Below, one piece after another: positions 6,578 through 11,940 of a stretch of 11,940 nt of DNA. The notes beneath the pieces were generated by a model. That model was not told where the DNA came from. It searched no databases and was given only the letters and a program-made list of their open reading frames with translations. Source of the DNA: Candidatus Methanophagales archaeon. Lineage in GTDB: Archaea; Halobacteriota; Syntropharchaeia; Alkanophagales; Methanospirareceae. The stretch's first letter is position 1. The number at the start of each line of letters is the position of its first letter. The stretch covers positions 1-11,940 of the forward strand of contig DAOUUS010000024.1 in assembly GCA_030668065.1 (NCBI GenBank), written 5' to 3'. The translations under genes and the position numbers were made by a program.

Positions 6578-7213
6578 ATGAGAGAGATAGGAGTTGACGA
6601 AGCGGGAAAAGGGCCAGTAATAGGCTCGCTCTTTGTTGCGGGGGTCTTGACTTTTGAGGGACTGGAAAAGATAGGTGTGAAGGATTCAAAGAAGTTACGC
6701 CCTTCGATGAGAGAGCATATGGCGGAGCTAATAGAAGATGCGACTGAGGTACATGTCGTGGAGATGACCGCAAACGAGATAGACGAAGGTAGAAAAAGCC
6801 AGACCTTAAATGAAATCATGGTTGGCCTTTTTTCTGAAGTGGTTGTGCGATTCCAGCCGGACAAGGCTTTTGTGGATGCTGCGGATGTAAACCAAGAGCG
6901 GTTCGCCACGAATATCCGGGCACACTACGAGAAGAAAGTAAAAGGAGAGATAGATATAATTTCCGAGTGGAAAGCGGATGAGCGTTACCCAATTGTGAGT
7001 GCGGCGTCAATAGTGGCAAAAGTGCATAGGGATAGGTCCATAAAGCAGCTTGCGATAGATATAGGGGCAGAGATAGGGAGTGGTTATCCATCTGATGCAA
7101 AGACTATCCGGTTCCTTAAAGGGCTGGTAAAAGAAAAAGGGGATGATCTACCCACCTACATAAGGCAGTCCTGGAAAACAGTAGAAAAACTAATTCCGCG
7201 TGAAAAGGATTAG
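6578..7213 (+). CDS. rnhB: Ribonuclease HII
   Basis: The enzyme cleaves RNA in RNA-DNA hybrids, incising at single ribonucleotides in genomic DNA and helping to remove primers. The 211-residue protein has the full catalytic set: Asp7 and Glu8 in VDEAGKGPVIG, Asp100 in FVDAADVN and Asp134 in WKADERYPIV, followed by the conserved SAASIVAKVHRDR and GSGYPSD blocks. Length and block order closely resemble archaeal RNase HII such as that of Thermococcus. The start ATG is forced by the nearness of the first motif. No strong Shine-Dalgarno precedes it, so it probably depends on read-through from the trxB-like gene 18 bases upstream. The TFB gene follows 24 bases later. Confidence 0.96.
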   Translation: MREIGVDEAGKGPVIGSLFVAGVLTFEGLEKIGVKDSKKLRPSMREHMAELIEDATEVHVVEMTANEIDEGRKSQTLNEIMVGLFSEVVVRFQPDKAFVDAADVNQERFATNIRAHYEKKVKGEIDIISEWKADERYPIVSAASIVAKVHRDRSIKQLAIDIGAEIGSGYPSDAKTIRFLKGLVKEKGDDLPTYIRQSWKTVEKLIPREKD

Positions 7214-7221
7214 AATCTAAA

Positions 7222-7234
7222 TTCATATATATAC
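7222..7234 (+). promoter_or_regulatory. TATA-like element before tfb
   Basis: The run TTCATATATATAC lies in the rnhB-tfb gap. A TATA box here would place the transcription start near 7250, which fits translation from the ATG at 7259 and not from the one at 7238. It may allow tfb to be expressed apart from the upstream genes. Assigned by eye. Confidence 0.45.
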
Positions 7235-7237
7235 GTA

Positions 7238-8215
7238 ATGTTTACTGGTAAGGCAAAGATGGTAGCCCCAGAAAGGGATAATAGAGGGGAAGAGCGGGAT
7301 AATGCGGCTGGGAGGAGAGAAGTTAAAGCAGCCGAGTTGGACGATATAAAGGAATGCCCCGAATGTGGTTCCAAAAGTTTGGTACGAGATTATGGTAAAG
7401 CCGAGATTTTTTGTGGTGATTGCGGACTGGTGATAGCAGAGAACATGGTGGACCTCGGCCCTGAATGGCGTGCCTTTGACTCTGAACAGATGTCCAAGAG
7501 GGCAAGGGTAGGAGCGCCCATGACTTACAGGATACATGATAAGGGGCTGAGTACGCTTACTACCTGGGGTTCGCAGGGTCAAGGCCAGGCAAAATTAAAG
7601 AAATGGCAACAGCGGACTCATATCGCGAATACGACAGAGAGGAGTTTTATTTTCGCGCTCTCGGAAATAGAGCGAATGTCAAGTGCGCTGAACCTGCCGA
7701 TGAATATTCGTGAGGCTGCGTCCATGTTATACAGAAAAGCAATGAAGCTGCATTTGATCCGTGGTCGAAGCATAGAAGGTATAACCTCTGCTCTCTTGTA
7801 CCTCAGTTGCAGACAGTATGGGGTGCCGAGAACGCTGGAAGAGGTGAGAGACGTGTCAAGAGTAGGGCAGAAGGAAATAAGCCGTGCGTATCGTTTCATT
7901 TTGCGTGAGCTCGATTTGAAGGTTATACCTGCGTCTCCTGTTGATTTTGTGCCTCGGTTCTGTTCCCTACTTGAGTTGGGTAGTGATATACAGTCAAAAG
8001 CGATAGAGATAATAAAGAAAGCGTCAGAACGGGAACTGACCAATGGGCGAGGCCCCATAGGGATAGCCGCTGCTTCTATTTACATTGCTGCAATCTTACA
8101 CGGAGAACATCGCACACAAAAGGACGTATCTGTGGTTACGGGTGTGACTGAAGTCACAATACGGAACAGGTACAAGGAATTATCGGAGCAGTTAGATATA
8201 GACGTGCTCTTATAA
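7238..8215 (+). CDS. tfb: Transcription initiation factor B (TFB)
   Basis: TFB recruits RNA polymerase to the TBP-TATA complex and contacts the BRE. From the ATG at 7238 the 325-residue product has a Zn ribbon with Cys40, Cys43, Cys59 and Cys62 (CPECGS ... CGDCGLV), a B-reader/linker segment with DLGPEWRAFDSEQ and RVGAPMTYRIHDKGLST, and two cyclin-like repeats (about 131-225 and 226-320), the second with GPIGIAAASIYIAA and the recognition-helix segment TGVTEVTIRNRYKEL. It is a complete, canonical TFB. An internal ATG at 7259 (residue 8) is a serious alternative start: the N-terminal extension is not conserved sequence, and a TATA-like run at about 7222-7233 lies too close to 7238 to serve a transcript starting before it. 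It runs with trxB and rnhB and converges with the DUF99 gene 20 bases away. Confidence 0.96.
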   Translation: MFTGKAKMVAPERDNRGEERDNAAGRREVKAAELDDIKECPECGSKSLVRDYGKAEIFCGDCGLVIAENMVDLGPEWRAFDSEQMSKRARVGAPMTYRIHDKGLSTLTTWGSQGQGQAKLKKWQQRTHIANTTERSFIFALSEIERMSSALNLPMNIREAASMLYRKAMKLHLIRGRSIEGITSALLYLSCRQYGVPRTLEEVRDVSRVGQKEISRAYRFILRELDLKVIPASPVDFVPRFCSLLELGSDIQSKAIEIIKKASERELTNGRGPIGIAAASIYIAAILHGEHRTQKDVSVVTGVTEVTIRNRYKELSEQLDIDVLL

Positions 8216-8235
8216 ACACCGTTCCTGCGGCATAT

Positions 8236-8820
8236 TTATCCCGCGAATTTCGTTCTGAGAACTGCTCGCGCCATTAGGCTTGCCACTCTTAACGGTTCTG
8301 GTACTTTACCGTGAGTAGTAAACTTTTTGAGCACAGCAGCAGCTTCCTTTTTCTCCAAGCCTAGAAACCGTATAAAGACTTCGTATTTTGTATGCGGTTT
8401 CACAGCGACACGGTTTCCGAGCTTTTGGTATGCGTCTATACGAGAATCACACTCATTTGCATCGAAATGATTTGCTATATGCGTCTCCAGCCCCACGGAT
8501 TCTTCGTAAGTGACGCAAATGAGCGGTATCCGCAATCGCTCGTACACTGTTTTTAGATCTATTATGTTGAACCAACTGATGACACATCCATTTAGCATCA
8601 TCACATTTATATCCGATCGCTGCAACGAATCGAATACCCGCAATACGCCCTCTGTTGCATCCATACCACCCACGGTTATCTCATCAAAAGCGACACCGTC
8701 TATAATCAAATCTGACCGCATCACAACACCCGCAAGTACTGATTTGTCATGGCCTCGCCTAAAGCTTTCTGCAATGCCAAGTACTCTTATCCCCTTTTTG
8801 TTTAGGTGTAGTAAAACCAT
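8236..8820 (-). CDS. DUF99 family protein (endonuclease V-related)
   Basis: This 194-residue product matches the archaeal DUF99 family (COG1628), whose fold is related to endonuclease V, although its activity is not established. The N-terminal block GIRVLGIAESF is the family's typical opening, followed by AGVVMRSDLIIDGVAF, a GGMDATEGVLRVFDSL segment, VMMLNGCVISWFNIID and IPLICVTYEES. The C-terminal half ends with PEPLRVASLMARAVLRTKF, also typical. The ATG at 8818-8820 is preferred; a TTG two codons earlier is possible. No Shine-Dalgarno is seen, but the start is only eight bases after the stop of the upstream 163-residue gene, so the pair forms an operon. Endonuclease V-like catalysis at inosine-containing nucleic acid would be pure inference. 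Confidence 0.85.
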   Translation of the reverse strand: MVLLHLNKKGIRVLGIAESFRRGHDKSVLAGVVMRSDLIIDGVAFDEITVGGMDATEGVLRVFDSLQRSDINVMMLNGCVISWFNIIDLKTVYERLRIPLICVTYEESVGLETHIANHFDANECDSRIDAYQKLGNRVAVKPHTKYEVFIRFLGLEKKEAAAVLKKFTTHGKVPEPLRVASLMARAVLRTKFAG

Positions 8821-8828
8821 CGGCAACG

Positions 8829-9320
8829 TTACAGATATGACAGCCTCTCCCGTTCCTTCTGCTCTTTATACCGCCTTCTTAGAATTGGATCGCCGCTCAT
8901 ACGCTCTATTTCACTGTCCAGCTTGTCATCCAGCTTCGCTTGTTTATCGGAAATATAGTCACGGCAAAGCGAATGAGTGGAATCCGAAGAATAGTGCTGT
9001 ATACCACCCATAATAATAGCCATATCGTTCTTTTTATGCGACTGCGGCGAGACCAAGCCAAAAGGTATCGGTGCACCAGTGCCAAAAATCCGTTTTATAT
9101 CGTCATCTATCTTACCAGCTTCTAACCCAAAACCCATTACCTCGTTATTCCCGGTCTGCTCCAGCTTCAACTGCCAGAACCGATCGGGGCTACCGATGAA
9201 CATATCATACCGGCCTTTTGGATTCCTACCGGCCAGTACCCTCCAGTCTGCCTTAGCCTTACTCTTATCCCAGTTCTCTTTCAATATCCGTGCTATATCT
9301 GCTGACGACTTTATGGCCAT
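8829..9320 (-). CDS. Unrecognised 163-aa protein, operon with DUF99
   Basis: I do not recognise this protein. The N-terminal 100 residues look globular and strand-rich, with WRVLAGRNPKGRYDMFIGSP, RFWQLKLEQTG and a GAPIPFGLVSPQSH turn. A highly charged helical tail (about 125-163, rich in Lys, Arg and Glu) ends in RRRYKEQKERERLSYL and could bind nucleic acid or form coiled coil. There is no signal peptide, membrane segment or Cys pair. The ATG at 9318-9320 has no Shine-Dalgarno; TATA-like runs on the minus strand (about 9339-9347 and 9362-9373) would give a leaderless or short-leader transcript. It precedes the DUF99 gene by eight bases and follows tRNA-Ser on the same strand. The coding pattern looks normal for the region, so it is likely real. 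Confidence 0.75.
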   Translation of the reverse strand: MAIKSSADIARILKENWDKSKAKADWRVLAGRNPKGRYDMFIGSPDRFWQLKLEQTGNNEVMGFGLEAGKIDDDIKRIFGTGAPIPFGLVSPQSHKKNDMAIIMGGIQHYSSDSTHSLCRDYISDKQAKLDDKLDSEIERMSGDPILRRRYKEQKERERLSYL

Positions 9321-9338
9321 TTTTTGTCTTTGCTTCTG

Positions 9339-9373
9339 ATATAATACAAATAGCCTATTAAACTATATATATT
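9339..9373 (-). promoter_or_regulatory. Candidate promoter of the 163-aa/DUF99 operon
   Basis: Two TATA-like runs occur on the minus strand between tRNA-Ser and the ATG at 9320: AAATATATATAGT (9362-9373 region) and GTATTATATC (about 9339-9347). The first implies a leader of around 20 bases, the second a leaderless transcript. No Shine-Dalgarno is present, which fits either. Confidence 0.45.
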
Positions 9374-9400
9374 TGTTTGCCACCCGGACCACGCAGAGAC

Positions 9401-9486
9401 CGCCAGGGTCAGGATTTGAACCTGAGCGCCCCTTATGGGACAATGGCTCTCGAGGCCACCGCATTTGTCCACTCTGCCACCCTGGC
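9401..9486 (-). tRNA. tRNA-Ser (anticodon CGA)
   Basis: On the minus strand the 86-base gene has acceptor arms GCCAGGG / CCCTGGC with discriminator G, an anticodon stem GTGGC / GCCAT around the loop CTCGAGA (anticodon CGA, serine codon UCG), a long variable arm with a CCC/GGG stem as in class II tRNAs, and a T arm TCAGG-TTCAAAT-CCTGA. The discriminator G and long variable arm support serine. No CCA is encoded. It lies 80 bases upstream of the 163-residue gene on the same strand. Confidence 0.94.
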
Positions 9487-9703
9487 ACCTCACACATTCC
9501 TCTTTTAAGAAGACAATATTATTTGATAATACTTTGCTTCCTAAATTTTTTGCTTTCGAGGTGGTTAATATGTTTCTGCTATTCTTGTTTATTAGATATA
9601 TAAAACTTTTGATATTGATAAAAGCTAGGGGTTTCAATATAGCCGGTGGACTTGGTTATTTTTAAGCATAAGCGAAGAACAGTTATTGCGGGGATAGGAG
9701 TAG
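9487..9703. promoter_or_regulatory. Intergenic region with promoters of tRNA-Ser and the glycan operon
   Basis: This 217-base non-coding stretch separates the divergent tRNA-Ser and FAD-protein genes. A clear TATA-like run GATATATAAAAC lies at 9595-9606 on the plus strand, about 100 bases before the ATG at 9704; a weaker one (TTATTTTTAAG) lies near 9655-9665. On the minus strand AT-rich runs near 9515-9530 can serve the tRNA. A short perfect inverted repeat, TATTAT-TTG-ATAATA, occupies 9517-9531. The leader before the FAD gene ends in GGGATAGGAG. No open reading frame in this stretch looks real. Confidence 0.45.
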
Positions 9704-10996
9704 ATGACCATAGGAATATTAGGTGCAGGGCTTACGGGATTGACACTAGGAAGTCTCATACAGGATTGCGAGATATTAGAAAAGAATAGCGACTGTGGCG
9801 GGTTATGCAGGTCCCTGGAGGAAGAAGGTTTTACTTTCGACTGGGGTGGCTCGCATATTATATTCTCTAAAGACCAGGAGGTTCTGGACTTTATGCTCGA
9901 AAAACTCGGCGATAATATCGTGAAACGCCGAAGGAATACGAAGATATTGTATAAAGGCAATTATGTGAAGTATCCGTTTGAAAATGGTCTGTCGGAGCTA
10001 CCGTTACAGGATAATTTCGAATGCCTCCGTGGTTTCATCAATGTTTTGATTAAAACTAATACCAAACCCGGCAATTTTAAAGAATGGCTCTACGCTACTT
10101 TTGGAGATGGCATAGCAGAAAAATATCTTGTACCCTATAACGAGAAGATCTGGAACTACGACCTGACTAAAATGAGCGCATGGTGGGTAGAAGGACGGGT
10201 ACCAAAACCGCCAGTAGAAGATATTATCAAATCGTCACTTGGAATCGAGACAGAAGGTTACCAGCACCAATTACACTTTTACTATCCAAAAGAAGGCGGT
10301 ATAAACGCTTTGATTGACTGTTTAGAGCGTGAATCCAAGGATAAGCTAATAAAGAAATTCGAGGTGAACACAATAAAACGAGAGGATAATAACTGGATCG
10401 TATCGAACGGTACAGAAAGCAGGCGATATGACAATATTATAGCAACGCACCCGCTTTTTGAGCTCATTCATGCACTGGAGGATGTCCCCGCTGAAGTTTA
10501 CAATGCGCTTCACGGATTAAGGTACAACTCGCTCATCACGGTAATGCTCGGGCTAAACGTGGCTCATTTAAACGAGTATTCATGGTTGTATATCCCGGAT
10601 AGGGATTGTCTCGCACATAGAGTTGCATTCCCATCGAATTATAGTGAAGCCGTAGCTCCCGATGGCAAGAGCGCGGTTGTCGCGGAGATAACGTATAATA
10701 GCGGTGATTCCGTAGACCGGATGCCGGACGAAGAGATAATAGCTCGCACGATAGAAGAACTGCATAGAAATGAGATTATAGATAAGGATACCGTATGTTT
10801 CGCCAAAGCGATGCGGACAAGGTATGCTTACGTAATATATGATTTGGAATATGAAAAGCGAATCGCAGCGATAAAGCGATTTTTAAACGATGTGGGGATA
10901 CACCTTGTGGGACGGTTTGCAGAATTCAAATATCTTAATATGGACGCTTGCGTCAGGAATGCCAAAGATTTTGTGAAGGAGCAGTTGAATGACTAA
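9704..10996 (+). CDS. FAD-dependent oxidoreductase, UDP-galactopyranose mutase-like
   Basis: This is a 430-residue soluble flavoprotein of the amine-oxidase / protoporphyrinogen-oxidase / UDP-galactopyranose-mutase group. The N-terminus is an FAD Rossmann motif (GILGAGLTGLTLG, residues 4-16) with the adenine-ribose Glu in EILEKN, then SDCGGLCRS and FDWGGSHII, as in this superfamily. A LVPYNEKIWNYD block and the C-terminal GRFAEFKYLNMDAC segment resemble UGM-like proteins found in polysaccharide clusters. The substrate is unknown; true UGM activity (ring contraction of UDP-galactopyranose) is only one option. It ends eight bases inside the following glycosyltransferase gene, so the two probably act in one pathway of surface glycan or glycolipid synthesis. 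The ATG at 9704 is forced by the closeness of the FAD motif; the GGAG before it is unusually near (three bases), though GGGG further up may serve. Confidence 0.85.
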   Translation: MTIGILGAGLTGLTLGSLIQDCEILEKNSDCGGLCRSLEEEGFTFDWGGSHIIFSKDQEVLDFMLEKLGDNIVKRRRNTKILYKGNYVKYPFENGLSELPLQDNFECLRGFINVLIKTNTKPGNFKEWLYATFGDGIAEKYLVPYNEKIWNYDLTKMSAWWVEGRVPKPPVEDIIKSSLGIETEGYQHQLHFYYPKEGGINALIDCLERESKDKLIKKFEVNTIKREDNNWIVSNGTESRRYDNIIATHPLFELIHALEDVPAEVYNALHGLRYNSLITVMLGLNVAHLNEYSWLYIPDRDCLAHRVAFPSNYSEAVAPDGKSAVVAEITYNSGDSVDRMPDEEIIARTIEELHRNEIIDKDTVCFAKAMRTRYAYVIYDLEYEKRIAAIKRFLNDVGIHLVGRFAEFKYLNMDACVRNAKDFVKEQLND

Positions 10997-11702
10997 AAAA
11001 ATTTCGGTCGTCATCCCCACGTACAATGAAGAGCGATATATAGAAAGATGCTTGCAGAGCCTTGTAAATCAGACATTGAATCGCGATGAATTTGAGATTG
11101 TTGTGGTGGACGGAGGTAGCGCGGACCGAACAGTAGAATTAGCAGAAGGATATGCCGATATAGTCATACAGCAGGAGAGTAAGGGTGTCGGTGGCGCGAG
11201 AAACGACGGTGTGGAAGTGTCGAGAGGTGAACTTATCGCGACTACCGATGCGGATATAATTCTGCCGGAAGATTGGTTAGCGCGGATATGTACAGATTTC
11301 GAGTCTAAAAATGTGGTTGGCGTTTACGGCCCGATAAATCCAATTGAAGATATATTTAAATACCAGTTCTTAATAGGATTGTTTAATAAAGTCGCGTATT
11401 TATTAGCGAGAATGAGAGTCTTTTATGCCACACTGGGGTCAAATACGGCGTTCCGCAGGCGTACATTCTTGCAGATAGGTGGCTATTCGGATTTACCGGC
11501 GGGTGATGATTATGAAATTGCACTGCGACTTAAACGTGCCGGCAGGATATACTACGATCCCGCCCTTTACGTGGATTTTTCCATGAGACGAATGGAGCAG
11601 TTCGGGATCTTACATACATTGTACATCTGGGCGATCAATGCAATGTCGGTGACGCGAGGTAAGACGGCAAAGGTGAATTATGCACGTCAAACCTATAAAT
11701 AG
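10989..11702 (+). CDS. Family 2 glycosyltransferase
   Basis: This inverting GT-A glycosyltransferase uses a nucleotide-activated sugar and probably acts at the cytoplasmic face of the membrane. The 237-residue product starts with KISVVIPTYNEERYI (nucleotide binding), has VVVDGGSADRT, GVGGARNDGV, the metal-binding TDADI (Asp87, Asp89) and the acceptor/catalytic GDDYEIALRLKRAGR block (Asp173, Asp174). A hydrophobic stretch (about 127-143) may contact the membrane but is not a clear transmembrane helix; the long C-terminal membrane anchors of some GT2 enzymes are absent. GAAGGAG at 10975-10981 precedes the ATG by seven bases, and the gene overlaps the UGM-like gene by eight bases. Donor and acceptor cannot be told from sequence. 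Confidence 0.92.
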   Translation: MTKKISVVIPTYNEERYIERCLQSLVNQTLNRDEFEIVVVDGGSADRTVELAEGYADIVIQQESKGVGGARNDGVEVSRGELIATTDADIILPEDWLARICTDFESKNVVGVYGPINPIEDIFKYQFLIGLFNKVAYLLARMRVFYATLGSNTAFRRRTFLQIGGYSDLPAGDDYEIALRLKRAGRIYYDPALYVDFSMRRMEQFGILHTLYIWAINAMSVTRGKTAKVNYARQTYK

Positions 11703-11755
11703 CGGTTTGTGAGATAGATATAAGTTTGTTCCGTTATATAAAGTATAACTTCTAC
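11703..11755. other. Short AT-rich intergenic gap
   Basis: This stretch lies between the glycosyltransferase stop and the end of the truncated GxxExxY frame. It contains TTATATAAAG (about 11734-11743), which could be a TATA-like element, but no gene start follows it in either direction. I see no clear terminator hairpin. Confidence 0.3.
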
Positions 11756-11940
11756 CTATTTATGACGCAGATTATACGGATTTACGCAGAAAATAAAATG
11801 CCTTACGTTTAACTTCCGGTTTAGTGCAAAAATTGACTGAATTGTATTATCATAAACCTTTTCCAGAAATCCATAACCCCGTTTATTATAAACTCGATAG
11901 AAGATTCTAATTATCTCCTCCGTCAATTCCGTATATTTTA
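11756..11940 (-). pseudogene. 5' part of a GxxExxY-family gene, broken off and cut by window edge
   Basis: Reading leftward from the window end gives KYTELTEEIIRIFYRVYN followed by the signature GYGFLEKVY (G-x-x-E-x-x-Y), the N-terminal hallmark of the GxxExxY family, small proteins with a PDDEXK nuclease-like fold of unknown role. After EKVYDN the family normally continues with a helix and then the strand carrying the catalytic acidic residues; here it turns into unrelated sequence and stops at 11756-11758. About 60 residues are visible where about 125 are expected. The last codons overlap a stretch with TCTGCGT repeated at short distance, of a kind I associate with the flanks of such genes. 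The start codon must lie just beyond 11940. It converges with the glycosyltransferase gene. Confidence 0.65.

Noticed and set aside
8510..9013. Long plus-strand open frame over the DUF99 and 163-aa genes
   Set aside because: It spans two minus-strand genes with good context, has no ribosome-binding site and gives a low-complexity product unlike known proteins. It is an antisense shadow.
9517..9531. Perfect inverted repeat TATTAT-TTG-ATAATA as an operator
   Set aside because: It is AT-only in its arms in an AT-rich spacer and could easily arise by chance. It is mentioned in the intergenic entry only.
1..11940. CRISPR array or complete insertion sequence
   Set aside because: No regularly spaced repeats and no matching terminal inverted repeats flanking a complete transposase were found on reading.

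Overview
The window looks like a chromosomal segment of a euryarchaeon, most plausibly from the methanogen / anaerobic methane-oxidiser branch. The evidence is an archaeal general transcription factor TFB, an archaeal-type ribosomal protein L21e, an archaeal-style RNase HII, a DUF99 protein, a DUF2111-like protein (a family I associate with methanogens), tRNA genes without an encoded CCA, and AT-rich TATA-type promoters. The exact lineage (for example ANME-1 or Syntrophoarchaeum-like) is inference only.

Layout. (1) Positions 1-2595 are an accessory, decaying region. A long reading frame of a probable transposase-like protein is broken by two frameshifts and an in-frame stop (13-1274). An intact HEPN (Swt1-type) protein follows (1381-2280), then a fragment of a group II intron-type reverse transcriptase with a 10-bp disruption (2297-2594), which ends exactly at the next gene. 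(2) Positions 2588-4631, minus strand, carry a two-gene operon for the compatible solute mannosylglycerate: mpgS (synthase) then mpgP (phosphatase). (3) Positions 4696-5381 carry L21e with its start/stop overlapping a DUF2111-like gene, followed by a convergent tRNA-Val(GAC). (4) Positions 5639-8215 carry a plus-strand information/redox run: thioredoxin reductase-like flavoprotein, RNase HII and TFB. (5) Positions 8236-9486, minus strand, carry tRNA-Ser(CGA), an unrecognised 163-residue protein and a DUF99 (endonuclease V-related) protein. (6) Positions 9704-11702 carry a UDP-galactopyranose-mutase-like FAD protein overlapping a GT2 glycosyltransferase, a probable surface-glycan module. (7) At the right edge, minus strand, lies the start of a GxxExxY-family gene that breaks off abruptly.

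The core genes are conventional. The interest lies mainly in the left island, where broken mobile-element genes surround one intact HEPN-domain gene with a good ribosome-binding site. That gene may be a solitary defence or toxin-type RNase, or an orphaned part of one. A second degraded accessory gene (GxxExxY) sits at the opposite edge. No CRISPR array, complete insertion sequence or obvious multi-gene novel system is visible.
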